This document shows, in pieces, positions 47,831-56,974 of a DNA stretch of 64,000 bases (position 1 is its first letter; each line of letters begins with the position of its first letter). The stretch is from Lachnospiraceae bacterium (GTDB lineage: Bacteria; Bacillota; Clostridia; Lachnospirales; Lachnospiraceae). The notes beneath the pieces were generated by a model, which did no database searches, was not told the origin of the DNA, and saw nothing but the letters and a program-made list of their open reading frames with translations. The position numbers were made by a program, and so were the translations under genes. Location of the stretch: the NCBI GenBank assembly GCA_902363445.1, contig CABJAB010000002.1:1-64000 (forward strand). Direction: 5' to 3'.

Positions 47831-48517
47831 ATGGAACGGACGTTTTCAGATTTTGATTCGGATAACTTGCTTCAGGTGACCGGGCTGGTGCTGTCTGCCG
47901 CTCCGATCGGGGAATATGATAAAAGGGTGGTGATCCTGACCAGAGAACGGGGGAAGCTCCATGCGTTTGCGAAAGGGGCCAGAAGACAGAACAGCCCGCT
48001 GATCTCCGGCACCAGGCCGTTTTGCTTCGGGAGCTTCAGCCTGTATGAAGGGCGCAGCTCTTATACGCTTAAACAGCTGGAGATCGCCAACTACTTTGAA
48101 GAAGTCACTTCAGAAGTGGATTATGTATATCTGGGATATTATTTTCTGGAATTTGCGGATTATTATTCCAGGGAAAACGGAGACGAATTTTCGACTCTAA
48201 AGCTTTTATATCAGGCGCTGCGGGCCTTGTCCAGGGAAAGCCTGGACAACAGGCTGGTGCGCCTTGTTTATGAACTGCGGATGATGACCATGAACGGGGA
48301 TTTCGACGGAGAGTGTTTTAAGGGGCTTGGCGATGCCGGCCGGTACGCGGTGGATTTTATCATCAATACTCCGGTGGAGAAGCTTTTTACCTTTGCGGTC
48401 TCCGACCGTGTCCTTGCCGAGCTCACAGAGTCGGTGGCGGAGAATAAAATCCGGTTTCTGGACCGGGAGTTCAAATCTGAACAAGTATTAAACAGTATAA
48501 ATATCATACTTTCGTAA
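47831..48517 (+). CDS. recO: DNA repair protein RecO, without zinc finger
   Basis: RecO helps load RecA on single-stranded DNA. This 228-residue protein has the N-terminal OB fold (VTGLVLSAAPIGEYDKRVVIL and GKLHAFAKGARR) and the helical C-terminal part. The CxxC pairs usual in Gram-positive RecO, which hold a zinc ion after the helical core, are absent: the region reads NGDFDGECFKGLGDAGRYA. The protein is correspondingly shorter than the usual 245-260 residues. An AAAGGAGG site precedes the ATG. Confidence 0.9.
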   Translation: MERTFSDFDSDNLLQVTGLVLSAAPIGEYDKRVVILTRERGKLHAFAKGARRQNSPLISGTRPFCFGSFSLYEGRSSYTLKQLEIANYFEEVTSEVDYVYLGYYFLEFADYYSRENGDEFSTLKLLYQALRALSRESLDNRLVRLVYELRMMTMNGDFDGECFKGLGDAGRYAVDFIINTPVEKLFTFAVSDRVLAELTESVAENKIRFLDREFKSEQVLNSINIILS

Positions 48518-48549
48518 TAAATTCTTATTGTTTCTTACAGGAAAAGATA

Positions 48550-48578
48550 TTGAAAATATCCTCGAAACAAGGTACAAT
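48550..48578 (+). promoter_or_regulatory. Promoter of the lipoprotein gene after recO
   Basis: The -35 box TTGAAA (48550-48555) and -10 box TACAAT (48573-48578) are 17 bp apart, 30 bases before the ATG. Confidence 0.65.
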
Positions 48579-48607
48579 GATAAAAGTTTGTTATGAGGAG
48601 GAAAATC

Positions 48608-49249
48608 ATGAGAAAAAAAATTGCGTGCTTTTTGACAGCGATGCTTGCCGTGGCAGCAGTTCTTTCCGGATGCGGAAAGAAAATAAAATTTGAACCGGAA
48701 TCCAGCAGTATCTATGTGAAAAAGGACGGGACCGTCGTCAGTGCGGATATGGAGACATTCTCCGGAAGCAATTACAGTGAGGAAGAGCTTAAGACGTATG
48801 TAGAGGATGCGGTGAAGGCTTATAATAAAGAGCACGGCGCGGAAGCCTCTGCCTATGTGGATGAAAAGGATAAAGACGCTTCCCTACCGGTATCGGTGGA
48901 GTCTCTGGAAGTGAAGGATGAAATAGCGTCTCTTTTTCTGAATTATGCCAGCTGCAAGGATTATCTGGAATTCACCGGGACTGCCGGCATGGAAGGCGGG
49001 ATCGGACAGCTGGAGAAATCCACGGTGGCGGAGATGACTCTGGAGGGCGAGTTCCAGAATGCCAAGGGAGAATCGGCTTCCCTGGACGGTGTGACGAAAA
49101 ATGGCAAATATCATGTGGTAAAAATAGAGGGGCCCGTCACCATGCAGGTCGAGGGTAAAGTGCAGTTCGCGAGTTCCGGCGTCACCATTGACGGAGATCA
49201 TACGGTCACTACACCGGGGACCGGAGTCAGCTTTATTGTATTTAAATGA
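48608..49249 (+). CDS. Lipoprotein of unknown function
   Basis: This 213-residue protein has a lipoprotein signal (KKIACFLTAMLAVAAVLSGCG, lipobox LSGC). The mature part has no recognised domain; it has an acidic helical stretch (YSEEELKTYVEDAVKAY) and a beta-rich second half. AGGAGG precedes ATG 48608, and an upstream in-frame ATG at 48593 overlaps this site. It has its own promoter. It probably acts on the outer face of the membrane. Confidence 0.75.
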   Translation: MRKKIACFLTAMLAVAAVLSGCGKKIKFEPESSSIYVKKDGTVVSADMETFSGSNYSEEELKTYVEDAVKAYNKEHGAEASAYVDEKDKDASLPVSVESLEVKDEIASLFLNYASCKDYLEFTGTAGMEGGIGQLEKSTVAEMTLEGEFQNAKGESASLDGVTKNGKYHVVKIEGPVTMQVEGKVQFASSGVTIDGDHTVTTPGTGVSFIVFK

Positions 49250-49264
49250 TTTTTTTGGTATGAT
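49236..49264 (+). promoter_or_regulatory. Promoter of glyS
   Basis: The -35 box TTGTAT (49236-49241) and -10 box TATGAT (49259-49264) are 17 bp apart and overlap the end of the lipoprotein gene. Only about 30 bases of leader follow, so no T-box element can be present. Confidence 0.6.
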
Positions 49265-49301
49265 ATGAGCAGAAAATGAAATAGAGAGAGGATATGAGTT
49301 T

Positions 49302-50690
49302 ATGGAAAAGACGATGGAGAAGATTGTGGCCCTGGCCAAATCCCGCGGTTTTGTATATCCTGGTTCGGAGATATACGGCGGTCTGGCCAATACCTGGGAT
49401 TACGGTAATCTCGGCGTTGAGCTTAAGAACAACGTGAAGCGGGCATGGTGGCAGAAATTTGTCCAGGAAAACCCCTACAATGTGGGCGTAGACTGTGCTA
49501 TTCTGATGAATTCCCAGACCTGGGTCGCTTCCGGCCATTTGGGCGGTTTCAGCGATCCGCTCATGGACTGTAAAAGCTGCAAAGAGCGTTTTCGCGCGGA
49601 TAAGCTGATAGAGGATTACATGGATGCCAATGGCATCGCCATAGAAGGTTCTGTGGACGGATGGACACAGGAACAGATGAAGACATATATCGACGAGCAT
49701 GATATCGTTTGTCCCCGCTGCGGCAAGAAAGATTTTACGGATATCCGCCAGTTCAATCTGATGTTCAAGACCTTCCAGGGGGTTACGGAAGACGCTAAGA
49801 ATACGGTGTATCTCCGCCCGGAGACAGCGCAGGGCATTTTCGTGAATTTTAAGAATGTACAGCGTACTTCCAGAAAGAAGATTCCTTTCGGCATCGGCCA
49901 GATTGGGAAATCCTTTAGGAATGAGATAACTCCCGGCAACTTCACGTTCCGCACGAGGGAGTTTGAACAGATGGAGCTGGAATTCTTCTGCGCGCCGGAT
50001 ACGGATCTGGAATGGTTTTCCTATTGGAAGTCTTATTGCATCAACTGGCTGAAAGCTTTGGGTATGAAAGAGGAGGAGATGCGCGCCCGAGATCATTCTC
50101 CGGAAGAGCTCTGCTTCTATTCTAAGGCGACCACCGATCTGGAATTCCTGTTCCCCTTCGGATGGGGTGAGCTTTGGGGCATAGCCGACAGGACGGACTA
50201 TGATCTGACTCAGCACCAGAATACTTCCGGTGAGGACATGGGGTATTTTGATGATGAGAAGAAAGAGAAATATATCCCCTATGTGATCGAGCCTTCTCTT
50301 GGAGCGGACCGTGTCACGCTTGCATTTTTATGCAGCGCATATGACGAGGAGACTCTGGAGGGCGGAGACGTCCGCACGGTTCTTCATTTCCACCCGGCTC
50401 TCGCGCCTGTGAAGATTGGCATCCTTCCGCTTTCCAAAAAGCTGAATGACGGAGCTATCAAGGTATATGAGGAGCTTTCTAAAAAATACAACTGCGAATT
50501 TGACGACAGAGGGAATATCGGCAAGCGTTACAGGAGACAGGATGAGATTGGCACGCCGTTCTGCGTGACCTATGACTTTGATTCTGAAAATGACAATGCC
50601 GTGACTGTCCGTGACCGTGATTCCATGGATCAGGTGCGTGTGCCGATCGCGGAATTGAAAACGTATTTTGAGGATAAATTCACGTTTTAA
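49302..50690 (+). CDS. glyS: Glycyl-tRNA synthetase (alpha2 type)
   Basis: This 462-residue class II enzyme of the single-chain dimeric type begins [21 protein letters not shown]. Motif 2 lies at [23 protein letters not shown] (near residue 200), motif 3 at [14 protein letters not shown] (near residue 330), and the anticodon-binding domain is at the end. It charges tRNA-Gly. It lies between a lipoprotein gene and an ABC transporter and is expressed from its own promoter. A symbol glyQS is used for other synthetase layouts and does not apply. Confidence 0.95.
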   Translation: MEKTMEKIVALAKSRGFVYPGSEIYGGLANTWDYGNLGVELKNNVKRAWWQKFVQENPYNVGVDCAILMNSQTWVASGHLGGFSDPLMDCKSCKERFRADKLIEDYMDANGIAIEGSVDGWTQEQMKTYIDEHDIVCPRCGKKDFTDIRQFNLMFKTFQGVTEDAKNTVYLRPETAQGIFVNFKNVQRTSRKKIPFGIGQIGKSFRNEITPGNFTFRTREFEQMELEFFCAPDTDLEWFSYWKSYCINWLKALGMKEEEMRARDHSPEELCFYSKATTDLEFLFPFGWGELWGIADRTDYDLTQHQNTSGEDMGYFDDEKKEKYIPYVIEPSLGADRVTLAFLCSAYDEETLEGGDVRTVLHFHPALAPVKIGILPLSKKLNDGAIKVYEELSKKYNCEFDDRGNIGKRYRRQDEIGTPFCVTYDFDSENDNAVTVRDRDSMDQVRVPIAELKTYFEDKFTF

Positions 50691-50699
50691 GGATGACCT

Positions 50700-50731
50700 G
50701 GAGCAGGAGCAGAAAGGATTGCGCCTGCTCC
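50700..50731 (+). terminator. Weak hairpin after glyS
   Basis: GGAGCAGG (50700-50707) pairs with CCTGCTCC (50724-50731). No T run follows, so termination is doubtful. Confidence 0.4.
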
Positions 50732-50758
50732 AACTATGATATGAGAGGAGAAAAGTAG

Positions 50759-51601
50759 ATGAAAAAAGCAGCAGCAGTTTTATTGGCAGGTTTGATGGTT
50801 TTCTCGATGGCAGCCTGCGGAAACAAGGAAGAAAAGAAAGAGACGACGAAGGCAGCAGGGAAAGAGACAACAAAGGCGGCCGGAACAGAGACGACGAAGG
50901 CGGCGGAGGGTTCGGAAGGTGAGAGCAAAGACAGTGGAAAGCTGATCATGGCCACAGAAGCAGGCTTCGCTCCTTATGAGTACACTGAAGACGGCGAGAC
51001 GGTAATGGGTGTGGACGTGGACATCGCTCAGGAGATCGCCAAAGCCATGGGAAAAGAGCTGGAGGTCCAGAATATGACCTTTGACGGAGCGCTTCTGGCA
51101 GTTCAGCAGGGCAAGGTAGACTTCGCGGCAGCCGGAATTTCTATCTCACCCGACCGGGAAAAGCAGATGGATTTTTCCATCGAATATACGACGTCCAAGC
51201 AGGTGGTCGTAGTCAACAAAAATGCAAACAGGGTGGCATCTGTGGATGATCTGACGGCCGATACCGTAGTAGGCGTTCAGACGGGTACTGTGGCTGATAT
51301 CTACTGCCAGGATGACCTGGGGACGAAAGATCTGAAGCAGTACGGCAAGTTTATGGAAGCTGCTATGGATTTGAAAAACGATAAGATAGACTGCATCATC
51401 ATGGATGCTCTTCCTGCAGAGGAGATGGTAAAGGAAAACGACGATCTGGCAGTCCTTGATAAGGAAGTGTTCACCGACAGATACGCGATTGCCGTTAAAA
51501 AAGGAAATACGGAGCTTTTGGAACAGATCAACGAGGTGCTCCAGAAGCTGGTGGATGAAGGAAAGGTTGAGGAATTTATTGTCAACCATACCACGAAGTA
51601 A
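50759..51601 (+). CDS. Amino-acid ABC transporter substrate-binding lipoprotein
   Basis: This 280-residue protein has a lipoprotein signal (lipobox MAAC), a linker with three TTKAAG-type repeats (residues 26-50) and an SBP-bac-3 fold: LIMATEAGFAPYEY, VDVDIAQEIAKAMGKEL and VDFAAAGISISPDREK. It captures a polar amino acid outside the membrane and delivers it to the permease encoded next. The exact substrate cannot be told from the sequence. Confidence 0.92.
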   Translation: MKKAAAVLLAGLMVFSMAACGNKEEKKETTKAAGKETTKAAGTETTKAAEGSEGESKDSGKLIMATEAGFAPYEYTEDGETVMGVDVDIAQEIAKAMGKELEVQNMTFDGALLAVQQGKVDFAAAGISISPDREKQMDFSIEYTTSKQVVVVNKNANRVASVDDLTADTVVGVQTGTVADIYCQDDLGTKDLKQYGKFMEAAMDLKNDKIDCIIMDALPAEEMVKENDDLAVLDKEVFTDRYAIAVKKGNTELLEQINEVLQKLVDEGKVEEFIVNHTTK

Positions 51602-51615
51602 ACGGAGGAACAGCC

Positions 51616-52326
51616 TTGGGTATCTTGAACTGGTTTGCGGAAGCAGGCGCCAAATTTTCCGTGGCGTTTTTGGAAAACGATAGATACATCGCATATTTAA
51701 AGGGCTTCGGTACGACTCTGTATGTTTCCTTATTTGCCGTGCTTGTGGGAGTGGTCATCGGCCTGGTTCTGGCAGTTGTAAAATATATGGCGGTCAGAAA
51801 AAAGAGCTTCAGACCTTTGGGATGGATCGCCAACGTATATATCACCATCATCCGCGGGACTCCCGTGTATGTGCAGATGATGATCATTTATTATATCATA
51901 TTCAACGTCAGAGGATTTCCGGCATTCCTGTCCGGCATCATCTGTTTCGGAATCAATTCCAGCGCGTATGTTGCAGAGATTATCCGGGCAGGTATCGAGG
52001 CGGTGGACAGGGGGCAGGCGGAAGCCGGGCGCTCTCTGGGGCTCAGTGAGATGCAGACCATGAAATCGATCATCATGCCCCAGGCCGTGAAAAATATTCT
52101 CCCGGCCCTGGGAAATGAGTTCATTGTGCTGATCAAGGAGACGGCCATCATTGGAGGTATCGCGGTATTGGATGTGACGAAGGCGGCCATGAACGTAGGA
52201 GCGAAAACTTACGACTATCTGACGCCCCTTCTGATTGCGGCGTTCATGTATCTGGTCGTGGTCATCCTTTTGACTAAGCTTCTCAGCATGTTTGAAAGGA
52301 GGCTGGCAAAGAGTGATAGACGTTAA
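51616..52326 (+). CDS. Amino-acid ABC transporter permease, TTG start
   Basis: This 236-residue membrane protein of the HisMQ type has about five helices. The EAA loop ([20 protein letters not shown], near residue 137) contacts the ATPase. The start is TTG 51616 with GGAGG 7 bases upstream. It is the middle gene of a three-gene transporter operon, and its 3' end overlaps the ATPase gene by 14 bases. Confidence 0.92.
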   Translation: MGILNWFAEAGAKFSVAFLENDRYIAYLKGFGTTLYVSLFAVLVGVVIGLVLAVVKYMAVRKKSFRPLGWIANVYITIIRGTPVYVQMMIIYYIIFNVRGFPAFLSGIICFGINSSAYVAEIIRAGIEAVDRGQAEAGRSLGLSEMQTMKSIIMPQAVKNILPALGNEFIVLIKETAIIGGIAVLDVTKAAMNVGAKTYDYLTPLLIAAFMYLVVVILLTKLLSMFERRLAKSDRR

Positions 52327-53038
52327 AAACCTTCATAAATCATTTGGAGACAAGCAGGTACTCTGCGGAATCGATGAACATATCCAAAAAGGGGAAAAGG
52401 TGGTCATCATCGGCCCCTCCGGCTCTGGGAAAAGTACGTTTCTCCGCTGCCTGAACCTGATGGAGACGCCCACGGACGGCGAAGTCATCTTTGAGGGAAA
52501 GAACATCACCGCGGCATCTGGAGCGGAGCTGAATAAAATAAGGCAGAAGATGGGGATGGTATTCCAGCACTTTAACTTGTTCCCCCACTTGACCATACAG
52601 AAAAATATCACACTGGCGCCTGTGAAGCTTGGTCTGATGACACAGGCAGAAGCGGATGAGAAAGCCAGAGAGCTTCTGGAAAGAGTCGGCCTTCCGGAAA
52701 AGGCGGAGCAGTATCCCGCCCAATTGTCCGGCGGACAGAAACAGAGGATTGCCATTGTCCGTTCCCTGGCAATGAACCCTGATGTAATGCTGTTTGATGA
52801 GCCCACATCGGCGCTGGATCCGGAGATGGTCCGGGAGGTGCTGGATTTTATGAAACAGCTGGCCAGGGAGGGTATGACGATGGTTGTGGTCACCCACGAG
52901 ATGGGGTTTGCGAGAGAGGTTGGGTCCAGGGTGCTGTTCATGGACGAAGGCCGCATTGTGGAACAGAACACGCCGGAAGAGTTTTTTGCCCATCCCAAGG
53001 ATGCGAGACTCCAGGAGTTTTTGTCTAAGGTGCTTTGA
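52313..53038 (+). CDS. Amino-acid ABC transporter ATPase, GTG start
   Basis: This 241-residue ATPase has Walker [12 protein letters not shown], signature LSGGQKQR, Walker [12 protein letters not shown] and switch His in VVVTHEMGF. It belongs to the GlnQ/polar-amino-acid group. GTG 52313 is chosen because AAAGGAGG stands upstream and the protein then begins [11 protein letters not shown], as expected. It powers uptake through the permease encoded upstream. Confidence 0.93.
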   Translation: MIDVKNLHKSFGDKQVLCGIDEHIQKGEKVVIIGPSGSGKSTFLRCLNLMETPTDGEVIFEGKNITAASGAELNKIRQKMGMVFQHFNLFPHLTIQKNITLAPVKLGLMTQAEADEKARELLERVGLPEKAEQYPAQLSGGQKQRIAIVRSLAMNPDVMLFDEPTSALDPEMVREVLDFMKQLAREGMTMVVVTHEMGFAREVGSRVLFMDEGRIVEQNTPEEFFAHPKDARLQEFLSKVL

Positions 53039-53136
53039 AAATTAAAATATGAAATAATAAAATATGAAATAAGGTGTGCCTTTATCTTGATTTCCTTTGG
53101 TTTTAAAAAGCGGAGGGAAATAAGAAGAGAATACTG

Positions 53137-53186
53137 CCGGAAGCAGATGTGCGGTGAGAGCCGGATATCTGCTTCCGGTTTTTGTT
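53137..53186 (+). terminator. Terminator of the transporter operon
   Basis: A 12-bp stem, CCGGAAGCAGAT (53137-53148) with ATCTGCTTCCGG (53167-53178), has a structured loop and a TTTTTG tail. Repeat copy C starts 7 bases later. Confidence 0.85.
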
Positions 53187-53192
53187 TTATAC

Positions 53193-53948
53193 CTTGCCGC
53201 ACGAAGTGCGCCTGCCCGGAGGGCATGAATTAGGGGGTGCCCTTGGGTATGATACAAAATACTTCTTGGAACCAGACACCGGCAGAAGTTCCGGACCGTC
53301 ACGATTTCGGTTCGCTGGCGATGCAGGGGCCGCTTTATCCCCGTTCCGGGAGTATCGCTCACATGTCGGCGGGAAATCCGGATGATTTTCCGTCTCCGGT
53401 TCGCTCAGAAACGGAATCGGTATTTCCATTTCTGCCTCCCTCCGCCTGGGGAACACCGGCCGCTGCCCTGCGGCTCTCACCTTTAGGCCGGTCCGGACTC
53501 TTTCTGCCGGTATCCTGTCTGCCGCACCGTTTCGGATGATTTCCGTTCCGTTGATTCCAGAAAAGGATTGGATACCCACACGGCCCGCGCGCCTTATGGC
53601 AGCGGGCTGCGGTGGCCGCTCCAATGGTTTTCAAAACAATCGGAAGCTTATCTTGGTGCGGGAACAAGAGCATGAGGAATGATCCGATTCCATCGTAAGG
53701 TGAGCGCCGCAAGGGCGTTAGCAGGATCTTCCCGGCCGCAGGGAGGCAAAAATCTCATATCATGCAGATTTTTGTTGGAATCTGACCTGGAAAAATATCG
53801 ATTTATCCATGTCAGTTGGAAAGGACCGACTGAAGGCCGTAAAGATCCTGGTTACGACTGCCAGCGAACCGCCTGGATGAAATCGGATTTCCTCTTGCCT
53901 TGTATATCAGACAAGGAAACTTGTTTGAGAAGTATTCAAAGGTATACC
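53193..53948 (+). repeat. Long non-coding repeat, copy C (about 756 bp)
   Basis: Homologous to copies A and B along its length. The hairpin at 53747-53774 reads CAAAAATC/GATTTTTG where A and B have TAAAAACC/GGTTTTTA: two base pairs are changed on both sides, so pairing is kept. Other helices: GCAC/GTGC (53202-53212 region), GGGCAT/GTGCCC with a T-G wobble, and ACCGGCC/GGCCGGT (53455-53461 with 53486-53492). It lies between the transporter terminator and pabA; 53039-54003 has no other gene. Confidence 0.85.
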
Positions 53949-54003
53949 CAAGTGCACCCACACCGCCCGCTGCTTTTTGGCAGCGGCCAGAAAGGAGTAT
54001 ATC

Positions 54004-54645
54004 ATGTATCTGATGATTGATAATTATGATTCTTTTGTTTATAATTTATGTACATATATGTCTGAGCTGGGAAGAGAAGTCCGCGTGGTGCGGAATGACA
54101 AGATTACCTTGGACGAAATTGAAGACCTTCTTTTAAAAGACAGGCTTTCCGGCATTATGATCTCACCGGGGCCGAAGACGCCGGAGGACTGTGGAATATG
54201 CTGCCTGGCAGTGAAGCAGTTTGCCGGACGCGTACCAATCCTGGGAATCTGCCTTGGCCATCAGATAATCGGCCATGTCTATGGAGGGACCATAAAGAAG
54301 GGCAGATGCCCCATGCATGGTAAGATATCATTTATGCACAACAGGGGGACCGGACTTTTTTCCGAGCTGCCGGAAACTTACCGTGTGACGAGATATCATT
54401 CTCTTGTGGTATCGGAGGAAGCGTTTCCGGAGATGCTGCAAATAGACGCAAAGAGTGAGGATGGGGTAATCATGGCTATGTCCCACCGCACAGAGCCGGT
54501 GTTTGGAGTGCAGTTTCATCCGGAGGCGGTCCTTACCCAGTATGGGCACGAACTACTGCAGAATTATATTGGTATTTGCGAAGAATGGAAGCAGGGGAGG
54601 AGGTATCCGTATGCGGACTATAGTGAAAAAACTGCGGCAATATAA
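54004..54645 (+). CDS. pabA: Aminodeoxychorismate synthase glutaminase subunit
   Basis: This 213-residue class I glutamine amidotransferase has the nucleophile Cys in GICLGHQIIG (near residue 79) and the His-Glu pair in FGVQFHPEAVLTQ (near 170). It supplies ammonia to the synthase subunit. It could equally serve anthranilate synthesis (TrpG), but the following pabB- and pabC-like genes point to folate. GAAAGGAG precedes ATG 54004. It overlaps pabB by 35 bases. Confidence 0.88.
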   Translation: MYLMIDNYDSFVYNLCTYMSELGREVRVVRNDKITLDEIEDLLLKDRLSGIMISPGPKTPEDCGICCLAVKQFAGRVPILGICLGHQIIGHVYGGTIKKGRCPMHGKISFMHNRGTGLFSELPETYRVTRYHSLVVSEEAFPEMLQIDAKSEDGVIMAMSHRTEPVFGVQFHPEAVLTQYGHELLQNYIGICEEWKQGRRYPYADYSEKTAAI

Positions 54646-55963
54646 GCCGATTGCGGAGATTCTGGAGTGCTTCCGTGAAGAAGAGCAGGTCGTTTTTCTG
54701 GATTCTTCTTTACAAAACGATTTGGGGCGGTTTTCTATTATCGGCAGAAAGCCATATTTGACTTTGAAACAGGATGGCGCTTTGTCGGTAAATGGCGAGC
54801 CGTCGGAAGAGACCTTTGAAGATTATATGGAACGCTATCTGGATGAGCACCGGGAGGAGAATCCAACGAATCTGCCCATGATTTCCGGAGCTGTCGGTTA
54901 TTTTACTTATGATTACGGGAGAAGACGAGAAGGGACGGCAAGCCGCTTTGATGGTCAGGAGGACCTGCTTCCGGAGGCCATGTGGAGTTTCTTTGACCAT
55001 TACCTTATAGAAGATCATGAGATGAAAGAGCTGTTCCTGGCGGCCGGAGGCCACACCTGTCCTGCAGAGGAAGGCATAAGGGAAATGGAAGCTCTCATTG
55101 CGGAGCCGGTGAAAGCGGTGAGCTCAGGGATAGAGAAGAAAAAGGCATACATAACGTCGGACTGTGAGAAGGCCGAATATCTGCGCGCCGTGGAGCAGAT
55201 GAAGCGCTATATCGTGGAAGGAGACATTTATATCGCGAATCTGACCAGGCAGCTTACGATTGGGAGTGAAAAGGAGCCTTATGAGGTATTCCGGAAGCTG
55301 AGAGAGATAAATCCCTCTCCGTTCGGCGGATACTGCCGGTTTCAGGATCTTCAGATCGTATCGGCGTCTCCGGAGCGCTTTCTCAGGATGGAGCATGGAC
55401 GGGTAGAGACGAGGCCCATTAAAGGAACAAGAAAACGCGGCGAGACGAAACAGGAGGACGACAGGCTCCGGACAGAACTGAAAAATTCCGGCAAGGACAA
55501 GAGCGAGCTTTTGATGATAGTGGATTTGGAGCGGAATGATCTAAGCCGCGTATGTGAGAACTATACGGTGAAGGTACCGGAGCTGTTTTCCATAGAGGAA
55601 TATGCGACGGTATTTCATTTGGTGTCCACAGTCACGGGCAGACTTCAGAAAGACAAGGGGGTAATGGATCTGATACGGGCGGCTTTTCCCGGAGGCTCCA
55701 TTACTGGAGCTCCAAAGATCAGGGCCATGGAGATCATTGACGAGCTGGAAAAGGGGAAACGCGGTCTGTATACCGGTTCCATGGGATACATCACACTGGA
55801 CGGATGCTGTGACCTTAACATTGTCATACGTACTTTGGTTTACCAGGGCGGCCGGTATCATCTGGGAGTAGGCGGTGGGATTACCTGTGAATCAGAGCCG
55901 GAGTTCGAGTACGAGGAAACGTGCCAGAAAGCGAAAGCACTGGTGAAAGCTCTGGAGCTGTGA
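54611..55963 (+). CDS. pabB: Aminodeoxychorismate synthase component I
   Basis: This 450-residue chorismate-binding enzyme has an N-terminal region as in PabB and a catalytic half with IYIANLTRQLTIG, RPIKGTRKRG, LLMIVDLERNDLSRV and the SITGAPKIRAMEII motif (near residue 365). It makes 4-amino-4-deoxychorismate with PabA. ATG 54611 has GGGGAGGAGG upstream and lies inside the end of pabA. The anthranilate synthase TrpE is the near relative; the PabC-like gene downstream decides for PabB. Confidence 0.88.
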   Translation: MRTIVKKLRQYKPIAEILECFREEEQVVFLDSSLQNDLGRFSIIGRKPYLTLKQDGALSVNGEPSEETFEDYMERYLDEHREENPTNLPMISGAVGYFTYDYGRRREGTASRFDGQEDLLPEAMWSFFDHYLIEDHEMKELFLAAGGHTCPAEEGIREMEALIAEPVKAVSSGIEKKKAYITSDCEKAEYLRAVEQMKRYIVEGDIYIANLTRQLTIGSEKEPYEVFRKLREINPSPFGGYCRFQDLQIVSASPERFLRMEHGRVETRPIKGTRKRGETKQEDDRLRTELKNSGKDKSELLMIVDLERNDLSRVCENYTVKVPELFSIEEYATVFHLVSTVTGRLQKDKGVMDLIRAAFPGGSITGAPKIRAMEIIDELEKGKRGLYTGSMGYITLDGCCDLNIVIRTLVYQGGRYHLGVGGGITCESEPEFEYEETCQKAKALVKALEL

Positions 55964-56014
55964 GAACAGCGGTGGGAGAGCGTGGATATAAAGGGAAAGA
56001 AAGAGAGAAGAGAC

Positions 56015-56767
56015 ATGAAGGTGGATACCGACGACGGTTATTATTACGGGCTGGGGATATTCGAAACGATTGCGGTGGAAAATAACCGGCCGCAGTTTTT
56101 GGAAGAGCATTTGCAGAGACTCTCCAGATCTATGCGGATTCTGCGGCTGCTTCCCGGGAAAAATGAAGAGGGGGAAGTGGGATGCCGAAGCGGAATATCG
56201 GAGGAACAGGTGTATGAGTGGCTGGGAGAGCATCCGATCACCCATGGGGCCTTAAAAATCACGGTATCAGAAAAAAATATCCTCCTGGAGGAAAAGCGGA
56301 ATATCTACACCAGGATGCAGTATGAGCAGGGATTTACGGCAGATTTTTCCTGCGTCAGAAGGAATTCCACCTCGATTTTTACTTATCTCAAATCCTTAAA
56401 TTATGGAGACAATATTTGGGAGAAGAGAAAAGCCAGAAAGCGCGGGATTGATGAACCTGTATTTTTAAATGAGCACGGGGAAATCTGTGAAGGAGCGGTA
56501 TCCAATCTCTTTTTCGTGGAGGAAGGAGGGCGCGTGGTGACACCGAAGCTGTCCTGCGGCCTTCTCCGAGGGGTGGTGAGACAGGTGCTTCTGGAGCGGG
56601 GAATGGCGGAGGAAGCGGTCATTTACCCGAAGGATATCAAATACTATAAGGAAGTGTTTTTGACCAATTCCCTGATGAGGATCATGCCGGTCCGGAACCT
56701 GGCCGGATATGATTATAAAGAGAGAACCATTACAAGAAAACTAATGGAGTGGCTGGAGAGAATCTGA
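56015..56767 (+). CDS. pabC: Aminodeoxychorismate lyase (PabC-like)
   Basis: This 250-residue fold-type IV PLP enzyme shows DDGYYYGLGIFETIAVE near the start and GEICEGAVSNLFFVEEGG (near residue 160). PabC releases pyruvate to give 4-aminobenzoate for folate. The Lys expected to hold PLP lies in the RKARKRGIDEPVFL region. The start is uncertain: ATG 56015 has a weak AGAAGAG site, and GTG 55982 (11 codons earlier) has GGGAGAG. It ends the pab operon. Confidence 0.85.
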   Translation: MKVDTDDGYYYGLGIFETIAVENNRPQFLEEHLQRLSRSMRILRLLPGKNEEGEVGCRSGISEEQVYEWLGEHPITHGALKITVSEKNILLEEKRNIYTRMQYEQGFTADFSCVRRNSTSIFTYLKSLNYGDNIWEKRKARKRGIDEPVFLNEHGEICEGAVSNLFFVEEGGRVVTPKLSCGLLRGVVRQVLLERGMAEEAVIYPKDIKYYKEVFLTNSLMRIMPVRNLAGYDYKERTITRKLMEWLERI

Positions 56768-56789
56768 CGGAATGAGGGCTATCTGCTTT

Positions 56790-56942
56790 ACAAGGCAGGA
56801 GAAAATCCGTTTCCATCCAGGCGGCTCACTGCAGCCCGCACCCTTCAGGCGCGCGGGCCGTGTGGATATCCGATCCTTTTCTGGAATCGAAGGAATGGAA
56901 GTCATCCAGAATTGTGCGGCAAGGGATGCTCTTAGGTATACT
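56790..56942 (-). repeat. Decayed, inverted fragment of the long repeat (copy D)
   Basis: AAGGCAGGAG with TTTCCATCCAGGCGG (56792-56823) and CGCGGGCCGTGTGGATATCC (56851-56870 region) match the reverse complement of the right end and the middle of copies A-C. A short tail (AGGGATGCTCTTAGGTATAC) matches the left end in the other orientation. Large parts are missing. Confidence 0.7.
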
Positions 56943-56974
56943 TTTATAAATGATCACAGGAGACGAAAGATAAA

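Noticed and set aside
49250..49301. T-box riboswitch upstream of glyS
   Set aside because: The leader after the promoter is only about 30-40 bases and lacks the conserved T-box sequence.
53040..53075. Direct repeat AAAATATGAAATAA (two copies)
   Set aside because: A short AT-rich duplication with no promoter or operator context; probably slippage.
53187..53712. Open frames of 117-145 codons on the minus strand of copy C
   Set aside because: They use different frames and ends from those in copies A and B, and lack ribosome sites.
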